NCBI RefSeq assembly: GCF_000814005.1
Contig: NZ_JWLK01000005.1
Coordinates: 914,406-978,405 of the forward strand
Direction: 5' to 3'
DNA length: 64,000 nucleotides
From: Ruegeria sp. ANG-S4
Lineage (GTDB): Bacteria > Pseudomonadota > Alphaproteobacteria > Rhodobacterales > Rhodobacteraceae
The translations under genes were made by a program, and so were the position numbers. This document shows, in pieces, positions 1 to 7,648 of this stretch. Numbering within the stretch: position 1 is the first letter of the stretch; every line of letters starts with the position of its first letter. Under the pieces are notes generated by a model, which ran no database searches, had not been told where the DNA came from, and saw only the letters and a list, made by a program, of their open reading frames with translations.

Positions 1-1
1 C

Positions 2-1063
2 CGCCTTGAGCAAGGGCTTGAAGCGATTGTCGAAGATGGCGGTGAGGAAGAAGCACCGCAACCACCTGCACAAGCGCCTGAACCAAGCCCCGTTCAAGAC
101 AGCCCGCAGCCAGAGCCTGTCCCCCAACCCGACCGTCCGCAGCAGCATGAACCTGTTGAGGCCACGGCCGAGCAACCCAAAGGTATGCTGGGCCGCCTCT
201 TTAATCGCAGCGAAAACCGTAACGTCGTTCGCCGCGCGTTGGACGACGATATGCTTGAGCAGCTTGAAGAGCTTTTGATCGCCTCGGACATGGGCGTTGA
301 TACGGCCCTGCGCGTCACCGCCAACATGGCAGAGGGACGCTTTGGTCGCAAACTATCGACCCAGGAAATCAAGCAACTGCTGGCGCAGGAAGTCGCGCGG
401 GTCATGGAGCCGGTGGCCAAGCCCCTGCCCATCTATCCCAAACGCCCTCAGGTGGTTTTGGTCGTCGGCGTCAATGGGTCCGGCAAAACGACGACAATCG
501 GCAAACTCGCCAGCCAGTTCAAAGCAGCTGGCAAAAAGGTCGTTATTGCCGCCGGCGACACCTTTCGGGCCGCTGCAGTCGAGCAATTGCAGGTCTGGGG
601 CGAACGTGCTGGCGTTCCTGTTCTGACGGCGCCAGAGGGCTCGGACCCGGCCAGCCTCGCCTTTGATGCCCTGACGAAAGCGCAGGAAGACGGAGCGGAC
701 CTTTTGATGATCGATACCGCCGGCCGTCTGCAAAACCGGGCTGATCTGATGGAAGAACTGGCCAAGGTTGTCCGCGTCATTCGCAAGAAAGACGAAACCG
801 CACCGCACAACACGCTTCTGGTTCTGGATGCCACAACGGGTCAAAACGCGCTGAGCCAGGTCGAGACATTCCGCAAGCTGGCCGACGTCTCCGGCCTTGT
901 GATGACCAAGCTTGACGGCACCGCAAAGGGCGGCGTGCTGGTTGCCTTGGCCGACAAATTCGGATTGCCGATACATGCCATTGGTGTGGGTGAACAAATT
1001 GACGACCTGGCCCCGTTTGACCCCGAAGAATTCGCCGCTGCCCTGACCGGTTTGCAATCCTGA
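2..1063 (+). CDS. ftsY: Signal recognition particle receptor FtsY (5' end outside window)
   Basis: SRP receptor GTPase that docks ribosome-SRP complexes at the inner membrane for co-translational insertion. The frame is open from the first codon of the window, so the gene starts upstream; 353 residues are visible. The visible N-terminus is an acidic, Pro/Gln-rich stretch (about residues 1-61), as in the membrane-targeting A domain. The NG domain follows: P-loop GVNGSGKTTT, then DTFRAAA, DTAGR and the TKLDGTAKGG motif. An internal ATG at 185 (MLGRLFNR) would drop the acidic domain and is less likely to be the start. FtsY next to ispZ/yciB is a familiar alphaproteobacterial arrangement. Identity is certain; only the true start is unknown. 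Confidence 0.97.
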   Translation, partial: RLEQGLEAIVEDGGEEEAPQPPAQAPEPSPVQDSPQPEPVPQPDRPQQHEPVEATAEQPKGMLGRLFNRSENRNVVRRALDDDMLEQLEELLIASDMGVDTALRVTANMAEGRFGRKLSTQEIKQLLAQEVARVMEPVAKPLPIYPKRPQVVLVVGVNGSGKTTTIGKLASQFKAAGKKVVIAAGDTFRAAAVEQLQVWGERAGVPVLTAPEGSDPASLAFDALTKAQEDGADLLMIDTAGRLQNRADLMEELAKVVRVIRKKDETAPHNTLLVLDATTGQNALSQVETFRKLADVSGLVMTKLDGTAKGGVLVALADKFGLPIHAIGVGEQIDDLAPFDPEEFAAALTGLQS

Positions 1064-1079
1064 TCCTCGTCCGCCCCCT

Positions 1080-1097
1080 AAAACCCCCGGTTTTTTC
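1080..1097 (+). terminator. Putative Rho-independent terminator of ftsY
   Basis: A short 6-bp stem AAAACC/GGTTTT with a CCC loop (1080-1085 with 1089-1094) merges into six T residues, 17 bases after the ftsY stop. The stem is weak, so read-through into the next gene is likely. Confidence 0.45.
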
Positions 1098-1129
1098 GAT
1101 TGCTGCTTCATCGCTTTCGGAAAACGGTG

Positions 1130-2083
1130 ATGCAGGGTACGACCGGTCCCTTTCCCGTCCGACCAAACAAAGGCCCTGATTTGAGCGATTGGCTGATCTC
1201 ACTTGAAGGTACCGAAGCGGGCCATCGGCTCGCGCTTGGGCTGGCGTTGATGGCGGCCTTTCTGCATGCGGTTTTTGGTGCCCTTCAAAAAGGGCGTCAC
1301 GATCCCTGGCTGTCGCGCGGTGCGATCGATGCAAGCTATGGCCTGATGGCGGCGCCCTTTGCCTTGTTCGTTGTACCCTGGCCCGAGTCCTACATGTGGC
1401 CGATCTTTGGCATCGTCTGGCTGATCCACATCGCCTACAAGACGCTTCAGGCTATGGCATACACAAAAGGGTCTTACACAGTGGTCTACCCTGTGGTGCG
1501 CGGAACCGGGCCCCTGTTCACGGTCATTGGCGCATACCTTTTGTTCGGAGAAACCTTTTCCGGCACACAGTGGCTTGGCGTGGCCGTTCTGTTGGCCGGT
1601 ATTTTCGGACTGGCGGCCTACAATCTGAGGTATTTGGAAACCGACCGAGAGACGCTTGGCATTGCCCTTATTCTGGCGGTTGCCACCGGGTTGTTCGTGG
1701 CGCTGTATACCACCTATGACGCCTACGGAATCCGGGCGACTGCGGACCCTTTTACCTTTCTGGCTTGGTTCTTCATGATCGATGGTGCGGCAATGCCCAT
1801 CTACGCCTTTCTGAGATGGCGCGCCATGATCCACCGACCCACATTGGGCCCGCTGATGCTGCGCGGGCTTGCTGGCGGTATCATCGCGCCCTTGTCATTC
1901 GGATCGATCATGTTGGCAACCAGATTGGACAAAGTGGGCGAAGCCGCCGTTCTGCGCGAAACGTCAACTGTTTTCGCCGCGCTGATCGGCTGGCTGGTTC
2001 TGAAAGAAACCGTCGGACCCCGGCGCATTGCACTCATGGCGCTGATTGCATTGGGCGCCATAATCGTTGAAATGGGCGGGTAA
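1130..2083 (+). CDS. DMT-superfamily (EamA-type) transporter
   Basis: Polytopic inner-membrane protein of about 317 residues with roughly ten hydrophobic segments in two repeated halves, as in EamA/DMT permeases. The substrate cannot be told from sequence. Characteristic stretches are AFLHAVFGALQKGRHD near the N-terminus and the glycine-rich final helices (LVLKETVGPRR then a terminal helix). Start choice is uncertain: ATG 1130 has a GGAAAA-like site upstream, while TTG 1181 (SDWLISLEG...) has AAAGG at good spacing and would remove a poorly hydrophobic leader. It lies between ftsY and ispZ on the same strand, 17 bases before ispZ, and is probably co-transcribed with it. Confidence 0.85.
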   Translation: MQGTTGPFPVRPNKGPDLSDWLISLEGTEAGHRLALGLALMAAFLHAVFGALQKGRHDPWLSRGAIDASYGLMAAPFALFVVPWPESYMWPIFGIVWLIHIAYKTLQAMAYTKGSYTVVYPVVRGTGPLFTVIGAYLLFGETFSGTQWLGVAVLLAGIFGLAAYNLRYLETDRETLGIALILAVATGLFVALYTTYDAYGIRATADPFTFLAWFFMIDGAAMPIYAFLRWRAMIHRPTLGPLMLRGLAGGIIAPLSFGSIMLATRLDKVGEAAVLRETSTVFAALIGWLVLKETVGPRRIALMALIALGAIIVEMGG

Positions 2084-2100
2084 GCAGCAGGACGCGAATA

Positions 2101-2706
2101 ATGACAGGCAAAAAAGACATAAACCCGTTTCTGAAACAGGTGCTCGAGCTCGGCCCGCCTCTGGCCTTCTTTTTCATCTACCTTCGGCTGCGCGATGACA
2201 GCTTTCTGATCGGCGGCATCGAATATTCCGGGTTCATAGTCGCCACGATCATCTTTGTTCCGCTTATGCTGGCAGCAATGGGAATCTTGTGGTTTCTGAC
2301 CGGCAAACTCAGCAAGTTGCAGATTTTTACAGCCTTCATGGTAATCTTTTTTGGGGGCCTGACCGCCTGGTTCAACGACGAGCGGTTTTTCAAGATGAAA
2401 ACGACCCTTGTTTATGGCGTCTTCTCGGCCATTCTGGGTATTGGTTTGTTGCAGGGGAAATCATACCTCGCCTATGTGCTGGACGAGATGCTGCCGATGC
2501 AAAACGAGGGCTGGATGATTCTGACCCGTCGGCTTTGCGCCTGTTTTGCCGTTCTGGCCTTAGCAAACGAAGTTGTCTGGCGCACGATGTCCACTGATCT
2601 GTGGGTCAAGATCGAGACATTTGGGTTCCCAATTGCCTTGATGGTGTTCCTGATGCTGCAATTCAGCATGCTGCAAAGCTATATGGATGACCCGGACAAG
2701 CAGTAA
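2101..2706 (+). CDS. yciB: Inner membrane septation-family protein IspZ/YciB
   Basis: A 201-residue integral membrane protein with about five or six hydrophobic helices. It matches the IspZ/YciB family: N-terminal LELGPPLAFFFIYLR, the central GGLTAWFNDERFFKMK, and the conserved RRLCACFAVLALANEVVWR. Family members are linked to septation and envelope integrity; the biochemical activity is unknown. An AGGA motif lies 8 bases before the ATG. The C-terminus is slightly longer than in enterobacterial YciB. It closes the ftsY-DMT-ispZ group; the next gene begins 116 bases later. Confidence 0.93.
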   Translation: MTGKKDINPFLKQVLELGPPLAFFFIYLRLRDDSFLIGGIEYSGFIVATIIFVPLMLAAMGILWFLTGKLSKLQIFTAFMVIFFGGLTAWFNDERFFKMKTTLVYGVFSAILGIGLLQGKSYLAYVLDEMLPMQNEGWMILTRRLCACFAVLALANEVVWRTMSTDLWVKIETFGFPIALMVFLMLQFSMLQSYMDDPDKQ

Positions 2707-2822
2707 CGCAAGGGCACGGCAACAGGTTTCTGCAGATTTGGCTAAAAAAACTTGGCTTACAGTCCAACCTGTGAAAAATTGAGGCACCACTCAGCCCACT
2801 CCAGCGGAGAATAACGCACCAC

Positions 2823-3491
2823 ATGACGGCATTTCCCAATAGCGGATTCCTTTCCGAAGCCTCGGAACGGCTTCGGGCAATGCTTGCTGCGCAGGCGACC
2901 GAAGTTTCTTTGGACAGGGGTGAGGTTCTGTTTGAACAGGGCGACGAAGGTGACGCCCTGTTTGCCATTCTCGATGGGCTGCTCGAAGTATCCTTCCTGG
3001 CGATGAGCGGGCGCAAGCTTGCGCTCAATCTGTTGCGTCCGGGCGAAGTGTTTGGCGAGATTGCCCTGTTCGACGACGGCCCGCGCACGGCAACCGTGAC
3101 CGCAGCCGAACCCTCGCGCGTGCTGAAAGTGCGGCAGAGGGATGTGATGGGGCAAATTCGTCAGCACCCCGACCTTGCGGTCGATATGATCCGGCTGGCC
3201 GGTCTGCGGATGCGCATGATGGGCGTGCAGTTGAACGAGCAGGTGTTTTTGCCGATGCCGATACGCCTGGCGCGTAAACTGCTGCACCTGGCGAACGAGC
3301 AGGACGACCCGTCGCAACGCATCACGTTGTCGCAAAGCGAACTGGCCGAATTTGTTGGTGCCACGCGCGAGGCGGTTTCCAAAACCATCTCGATCTGGAA
3401 GCGCAGCAACGTGGTCGAGGCGTCCCGAGGTGGTTTGCAGATCCACGATCTCGATGCTTTGCAGCAACTGGCCGAGTCCGACCTGATCTGA
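2823..3491 (+). CDS. Crp/Fnr-family transcriptional regulator
   Basis: A 222-residue regulator. Residues about 15-130 form a cyclic-nucleotide-binding-type beta roll (GEVLFEQGDEGDALFAILDG, FGEIALFDDGPRTATVTA), and about 145-215 form a Crp-type winged helix (LSQSELAEFVGATREAVSKTI). No N-terminal cysteine cluster is present, so it is not an FNR oxygen sensor. The GEIALFDDGPRTATV stretch resembles the cAMP-contacting cassette of CRP (GELGL...RSA), so a nucleotide ligand is plausible. The recognition helix reads TREAVSK, close to SRETVGR of E. coli CRP, so TGTGA-type half sites are plausible targets. Exactly such a palindrome lies 22 bases after its stop codon. Confidence 0.93.
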   Translation: MTAFPNSGFLSEASERLRAMLAAQATEVSLDRGEVLFEQGDEGDALFAILDGLLEVSFLAMSGRKLALNLLRPGEVFGEIALFDDGPRTATVTAAEPSRVLKVRQRDVMGQIRQHPDLAVDMIRLAGLRMRMMGVQLNEQVFLPMPIRLARKLLHLANEQDDPSQRITLSQSELAEFVGATREAVSKTISIWKRSNVVEASRGGLQIHDLDALQQLAESDLI

Positions 3492-3512
3492 TCCCACATT
3501 CTTGCCGCAGAT

Positions 3513-3528
3513 TGTGACCCGGTTCACA
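3513..3528. promoter_or_regulatory. Perfect CRP-type palindrome TGTGA-N6-TCACA
   Basis: The sequence TGTGACCCGGTTCACA is an exact match to the enterobacterial CRP consensus half sites with a 6-base spacer. It lies 22 bases after a Crp/Fnr-family gene. Its centre (3520.5) is 41.5 bases before position 3562, where a -10-like TAAGGT (3550-3555) would place a transcription start; that is class II activator geometry. The palindrome is seen directly; binding and the start site are inferred. Confidence 0.6.
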
Positions 3529-3561
3529 GACCTGTCACGGCAAAACGCCTAAGGTGATTCC

Positions 3562-3657
3562 TGTTACCGTAGGAGGTCAGCTTATCATCCCCGATATCTG
3601 TCCACTGGCCTCTCCCTGTACACGAGCCATATGCCAAGCCCGGCATATGGCTCTTTT
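3562..3657 (+). ncRNA. Candidate small RNA between crp-like gene and mucD
   Basis: The gap has no credible ORF but looks like a compact transcription unit. It holds a CRP-type palindrome (3513-3528), a -10-like TAAGGT (3550-3555), an 8-bp stem GAGGTCAG/CTGGCCTC (3573-3580 with 3605-3612, one G-U) closing a 24-nt single-stranded loop rich in C and A, and then a perfect 12-bp terminator hairpin with a T tract. The predicted RNA is about 95 nt. The upstream gene's stop is 132 bases before the terminator, so this could instead be that gene's 3' UTR, or a 3'-UTR-derived sRNA. I do not recognise it as a known Rfam family. Confidence 0.5.
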
Positions 3658-3660
3658 CTT
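3624..3660 (+). terminator. Strong Rho-independent terminator
   Basis: A perfect 12-bp stem GAGCCATATGCC/GGCATATGGCTC (3624-3635 with 3642-3653) with a 6-base loop is followed by TTTTCTTT. It ends transcription from the crp-like gene and/or the candidate sRNA. Confidence 0.88.
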
Positions 3661-3678
3661 TGTTCATCCCGTTTTTGA

Positions 3679-3709
3679 AGCGAAAAGGCCGGGGAAATCC
3701 CCGGCCTTT
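3679..3709 (-). terminator. Rho-independent terminator of the mucD gene
   Basis: A perfect 11-bp stem AAAGGCCGGGG/CCCCGGCCTTT (3684-3694 with 3699-3709) with a 4-base loop lies 24 bases after the protease stop codon. On the minus strand it runs into TTTTCG. Because the stem is flanked by A and T it may work in both directions, sealing the convergent pair. Confidence 0.8.
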
Positions 3710-3732
3710 CAAACTTTGGCAATATCGGCTCT

Positions 3733-5226
3733 CTACTGTTCCAGGCTTAGCGCAACAAACCGGGGTTCACCGCCGCGGCGAACCAGCAACAACAGCGACT
3801 TGCGGCCAGCCTCGCGCGCCTCTTCCATGCGGGCCTCAAGATCTTCGATTGAAGTCACCTTCTGCTGACCTGCTTCCGTAATCAGGTCACCGGCACGCAA
3901 GCCCTTGGAATAGGCCTCGGACGCCTCGTCAACGTTTGAAACAACCAGACCTTCCGCATCGTCGTCGAGACCCATTTCACTGCGCAATGCATCGGTCAGG
4001 GGCGAGATGGTCAGGCCAAGGATGTCGGTATCCTCTGCTCCCTGTTCCTCGTCCGTAGCTTCCGCCTCACCCTCTTCTTCGCGTTCTGCATCTTCGCGGC
4101 GGCCCAGAGTCACCAACACGGTCTGCGTGCCGCCATCACGATGAACCACGACCCGTACAGACTTGCCCACTGTGGTTTCGCCGACTTGGCGAACCAGCCC
4201 GCGCGTGTCTTCAACTTCGACCCCATCAAAGCTCAGGATCACGTCGCCCGCCAGCAATCCGGCGTCCTTTGCAGGCCCATCCGGAACGTCACTGACCAAC
4301 GCGCCGCCGGGCTTGTCCAGCCCCATCGCCTCGGCCATGTCCTCGGTCACGTCCTGAATACGCACGCCCAACCAGCCACGACGGGTTTCGCCGAACTCAC
4401 GCAATTGATCTACGACCTTCGTGACGACGTTGGATGCCATGGAAAAACCGATCCCGATCGATCCACCATTGGGCGACAATATAGCCGTATTCACACCGAT
4501 AACCTCGCCGTTCATATTGAACAGCGGACCGCCGGAATTGCCCCGGTTGATCGCAGCGTCGGTCTGGATGTAATCGTCATACGACCCGCTGAGCGCTCGG
4601 TTCCGCGCGGACACGATCCCGGCCGAGACCGAGAAGCCCTGCCCCAGAGGATTGCCCATGGCTATGACCCAATCACCAACCCGGGCGGTGTCGCTGTTGC
4701 CGAACTGGACGTATTTGAGCGGCCCGGTTGCCTCGACCTTCAGAAGGGCAATGTCCGTTTTTTCGTCAGTTCCAATCACCTTGGCCGGCAGTTCTTTGAC
4801 TGGCTGGCCATCGCCCGGAAAGAACTCGACCAATATCTCATCGGCCTCGGCGATCACGTGGTTGTTGGTCACGATGTACCCATCTTCAGAGATCACAAAC
4901 CCGGACCCCAGTGCATTGCTGCGTCGGGGCGGTCGGTTGTCATCGCCGTTTCGGTCCTGAAACTCGCGAAAGAAATCCTCGAACGGGGAACCTTCTGGCA
5001 CAATCCCTTGCGGACCGGTCTGCCCCTCGACAAGAGTCGACGTGGTAATGTTGACAACAGCGGGGCTGATCTGTTCGGCCAGGGGCGCAAGGCTTTCCCC
5101 ACGCGCATGCGCGGCTATGGTCTGCGCCAGAACAAACAGCATCCCGACAAAAGCCAGCCACATCATTCGTACCATAACACTCACATCGTCCCGCCGGACG
5201 GATATACTGCGCGCTTTTGCCTGCAC
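3733..5226 (-). CDS. Periplasmic Do-family serine protease (DegP/MucD-like)
   Basis: HtrA/Do protease and chaperone handling misfolded envelope proteins. With the GTG start at 5226 it has 497 residues: signal anchor about 17-41, trypsin-like domain with His123 (NNHVIA), Asp158 (TDIALL) and Ser231 (GNSGGP), then two PDZ domains. An acidic linker (about 20 Glu/Asp-rich residues) separates the PDZ domains. The GTG is preferred because AAGGAG sits 7 bases upstream; ATG 5175 would give a shorter, more typical leader, and ATG 5286 has no good ribosome site. It is the last gene of a minus-strand series with hflK-hflC, all envelope protein quality control. Confidence 0.93.
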   Translation of the reverse strand: MQAKARSISVRRDDVSVMVRMMWLAFVGMLFVLAQTIAAHARGESLAPLAEQISPAVVNITTSTLVEGQTGPQGIVPEGSPFEDFFREFQDRNGDDNRPPRRSNALGSGFVISEDGYIVTNNHVIAEADEILVEFFPGDGQPVKELPAKVIGTDEKTDIALLKVEATGPLKYVQFGNSDTARVGDWVIAMGNPLGQGFSVSAGIVSARNRALSGSYDDYIQTDAAINRGNSGGPLFNMNGEVIGVNTAILSPNGGSIGIGFSMASNVVTKVVDQLREFGETRRGWLGVRIQDVTEDMAEAMGLDKPGGALVSDVPDGPAKDAGLLAGDVILSFDGVEVEDTRGLVRQVGETTVGKSVRVVVHRDGGTQTVLVTLGRREDAEREEEGEAEATDEEQGAEDTDILGLTISPLTDALRSEMGLDDDAEGLVVSNVDEASEAYSKGLRAGDLITEAGQQKVTSIEDLEARMEEAREAGRKSLLLLVRRGGEPRFVALSLEQ

Positions 5227-5358
5227 CTCGGCTCTCCTTGTCGACATCTCTTTGGGCGGCTGACTGAATTCAGCCATTCTTAGCAACCAATGTAGTCAGT
5301 TTGGCCAAGCCCGCAACTCGGGATCGCGGGGAAATCACCGGCGCGTGAAACCGCAGCC

Positions 5359-5553
5359 TCAGAATCCGAACTGATACGCCAACCAGACAAGGACCAAACC
5401 GCTGACAACACAAAGCAGCCCAGCCAGCTGTCTTGCCTGAACGGGCAATGACCGCAGCGCTTCCAGCATCCGTTCTATAAGCGAAGGGGCCAGCGCATAG
5501 GCCAGCCCCTCGACAATCAATACCAGCCCGATGGCCAGAAGGATCAGCCCCAT
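5359..5553 (-). CDS. DUF2065 small membrane protein
   Basis: A 64-residue protein with two hydrophobic helices (about 3-20 and 41-60) joined by a short basic loop, matching the DUF2065 family commonly found just downstream of hflC. The start overlaps the hflC stop as TAATG, so it is translationally coupled to hflC. Function unknown; association with the HflKC-FtsH complex is a guess from position. Confidence 0.85.
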   Translation of the reverse strand: MGLILLAIGLVLIVEGLAYALAPSLIERMLEALRSLPVQARQLAGLLCVVSGLVLVWLAYQFGF

Positions 5554-6431
5554 TACCGGGTCGCCTGCCCTGTGGGCGATTTCAGATAGTTGAAGAACTC
5601 GGAGTCCGGGCTCAGCACCATCGAGCTGTTGCCGCCGCCCAGCGCCTGTTCATAGGCAGAAAGCGAGCGGTAGAATTCAAAGAATTCCGGGTCAGCGCCG
5701 TAGGCTTCGGCAAAGATCGCGTTGCGTTCGGCGTCGGCCTCACCGCGAATGATCTCGGCTTCGCGATTCGCGTCGGATACGAGTTCCACCACGGTTCGGT
5801 CAGCCTGCGCGCGCACGCGCTGCGCCGCCTCGTTACCGCGGGCGCGTTCGTCGGTCGCCTCGCGCTCCCGCTCGGCCTTCATCCGATCAAATGTCGCTTC
5901 GAGGTTTGCCTGCGGCAAATCGGTGGCTTTCAATCGCACGTCGATCACGTTGACGCCCAGTGCCTGCGCTTCGGCAATCGCGCTGTTGCGGATGCGCAGC
6001 ATCAATGCCGCCCGGTCCGAACTCAGAATATCGCGGGACGAAACCGAACCCAGAACCTCGCGCGTTTCGGCGCGTAGAATACGGTCCAGACGGTCCTCGG
6101 CGACGGGAACACCGCCAACACCAACCGCCTGCCGGAATTGGTTCAGGTCAGCAATCCGATAGCGAGCAAAGGCATCAACCACCAAACGGCGGTCATCGAG
6201 CGGCGTCACTTCCAGCGGCTGAACGTCGATTGAAAGGATACGGTCGTCATAACGCACCACTTCGTCAACAAAGGGCAGCTTGAAGGCCAGACCCGGCTCT
6301 TCTTTTACGTTCACGACGCGTCCGAACCGCAGAACAAGCGCGCGTTCGCGTTCGTCGACGATGAAGACCGAAGACAAGCCAACCAGGATGAGACCGAAGA
6401 TCAGGATGAGGATAATGGGTGTCTTACGCAT
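5553..6431 (-). CDS. hflC: FtsH protease modulator HflC
   Basis: A 292-residue SPFH/band-7 protein with one N-terminal membrane helix (about 5-25) and a periplasmic SPFH domain. Family stretches include FIVDERERALVLRFGRV, VDAFARYRI and SSRDILSSDR, and a helical Ala/Glu/Arg-rich C-terminal part. HflC forms a large cage with HflK around FtsH and tunes membrane protein degradation. The ATG overlaps the hflK stop as TGATG. Length is normal for the family. Confidence 0.96.
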   Translation of the reverse strand: MRKTPIILILIFGLILVGLSSVFIVDERERALVLRFGRVVNVKEEPGLAFKLPFVDEVVRYDDRILSIDVQPLEVTPLDDRRLVVDAFARYRIADLNQFRQAVGVGGVPVAEDRLDRILRAETREVLGSVSSRDILSSDRAALMLRIRNSAIAEAQALGVNVIDVRLKATDLPQANLEATFDRMKAEREREATDERARGNEAAQRVRAQADRTVVELVSDANREAEIIRGEADAERNAIFAEAYGADPEFFEFYRSLSAYEQALGGGNSSMVLSPDSEFFNYLKSPTGQATR

Positions 6432-7576
6432 CAGTTGCTCTCCTGGGCTTGATTGCGGCGCAGTTCATTCAGCGGCAGATAGGGAACCACGCCCTGCCCG
6501 GAACCGGTCGAGTTTTCGTCCAGAATGATCTTGTCCACGTCCCCAAGGACCTGTTCCATCCGTTCAAGGTAAAGACGCTTGCGGGTGACATCCGGCGCCT
6601 TGGAATATTCCTCCAGAACGGCGCTAAAGCGGCTTGCTTCACCCATCGCGCTGTTGATTTGTTGGGCACGGTAGGCTTCGGCCTCTTCAAGGACCTGCGC
6701 CGCTTCACCACGGGCTTCCGCCAGAACGCGGTTGGCATAGGCGTCCGCCACGTTTTGCAGACGGTCACGTTCCTGCGCCGCGGCCTGAACGTCACGGAAT
6801 GCCGCGATCACATCCTGCGGCGGGTCGGCCTTGTCAAAGTTCACACGGATGATGTTCACGCCCGAGTCGTAACTGTCCATCGTCGCCTGAATCAGTTCCT
6901 GCAGACGCTCGGCGATGATACCGCGATCCCGGTTCAGGATCGGAGCCAGTTCGCTTTGCGCGATGATCTCGCGCATGGCTGATTCCGAAACCGCGCGGAT
7001 GGTTTGGCGCGGGTCGCGCAGGTTGAACAGAAACTTGGCCGGATCATTGATGTTCCAGACCACCTGATAGTCGATGTCGACCACGTTCTCGTCACCGGTC
7101 AGCATGAGACCATCGTCGCTGCCGCGCGCGCCGCCCATGTCTTCGGTTTGTTCGCGGGTCACCGGAATGACCTCAGCCGTGACAAAGGGCCATGGTGCAA
7201 TGTTCAAGCCCGGATTGCCAACGGCAGAAAACTCACCCAGAAACAGTTCGACAGACTGTTCTTCCGGCTTGACGGTATAGACGCTTGCGAAACCCCACAA
7301 AACGACCGCTGCAATTACGCCAATCGCGACCGTTCCCCGGGTGAAGATCGGGCCACCACCGCCCGAACCTTGCCCATTGCCGCCCCGGCCCGAGCCGCCG
7401 CGACCGCCCATAAGGACGCGCAACTGTTCCTGACCCTTTTTCATCAGCTCGTCGATCTCGGGGATCTGCGGGCCGTCGCCTTCGGGCGGGCGTCGCCCGT
7501 CGCCGTTATTACCCCGATTTCCTCCGCCGCCGGAAGAGCCTCCGCCCCCCCAGGGGCCACCGCTGTTGCCCGCCAT
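6431..7576 (-). CDS. hflK: FtsH protease modulator HflK
   Basis: A 381-residue SPFH protein. The first 85 or so residues are a cytoplasmic Gly/Asn/Pro-rich disordered tail typical of HflK, followed by a single membrane helix (about 89-110), the SPFH domain (YTVKPEEQSVELFLGEF, VDIDYQVVWNI) and a long coiled-coil-forming Ala/Glu segment. AAGGAA precedes the ATG. It is the first gene of hflK-hflC-DUF2065 and probably drives the operon; the glutathione reductase gene ends 73 bases upstream on the same strand. Confidence 0.96.
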   Translation of the reverse strand: MAGNSGGPWGGGGSSGGGGNRGNNGDGRRPPEGDGPQIPEIDELMKKGQEQLRVLMGGRGGSGRGGNGQGSGGGGPIFTRGTVAIGVIAAVVLWGFASVYTVKPEEQSVELFLGEFSAVGNPGLNIAPWPFVTAEVIPVTREQTEDMGGARGSDDGLMLTGDENVVDIDYQVVWNINDPAKFLFNLRDPRQTIRAVSESAMREIIAQSELAPILNRDRGIIAERLQELIQATMDSYDSGVNIIRVNFDKADPPQDVIAAFRDVQAAAQERDRLQNVADAYANRVLAEARGEAAQVLEEAEAYRAQQINSAMGEASRFSAVLEEYSKAPDVTRKRLYLERMEQVLGDVDKIILDENSTGSGQGVVPYLPLNELRRNQAQESN

Positions 7577-7648
7577 ATGTTTCGATTCCTTCGTTTAGGC
7601 CCGTGTGATCACGGGGTCCCTTGTAACTTGTGTGCGCGCGGTTGCAAA

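Noticed and set aside
3554..3868. Plus-strand open frame of 104 codons in the crp-mucD gap
   Set aside because: It runs through two terminator hairpins and into the end of mucD; better explained by an sRNA plus terminators.
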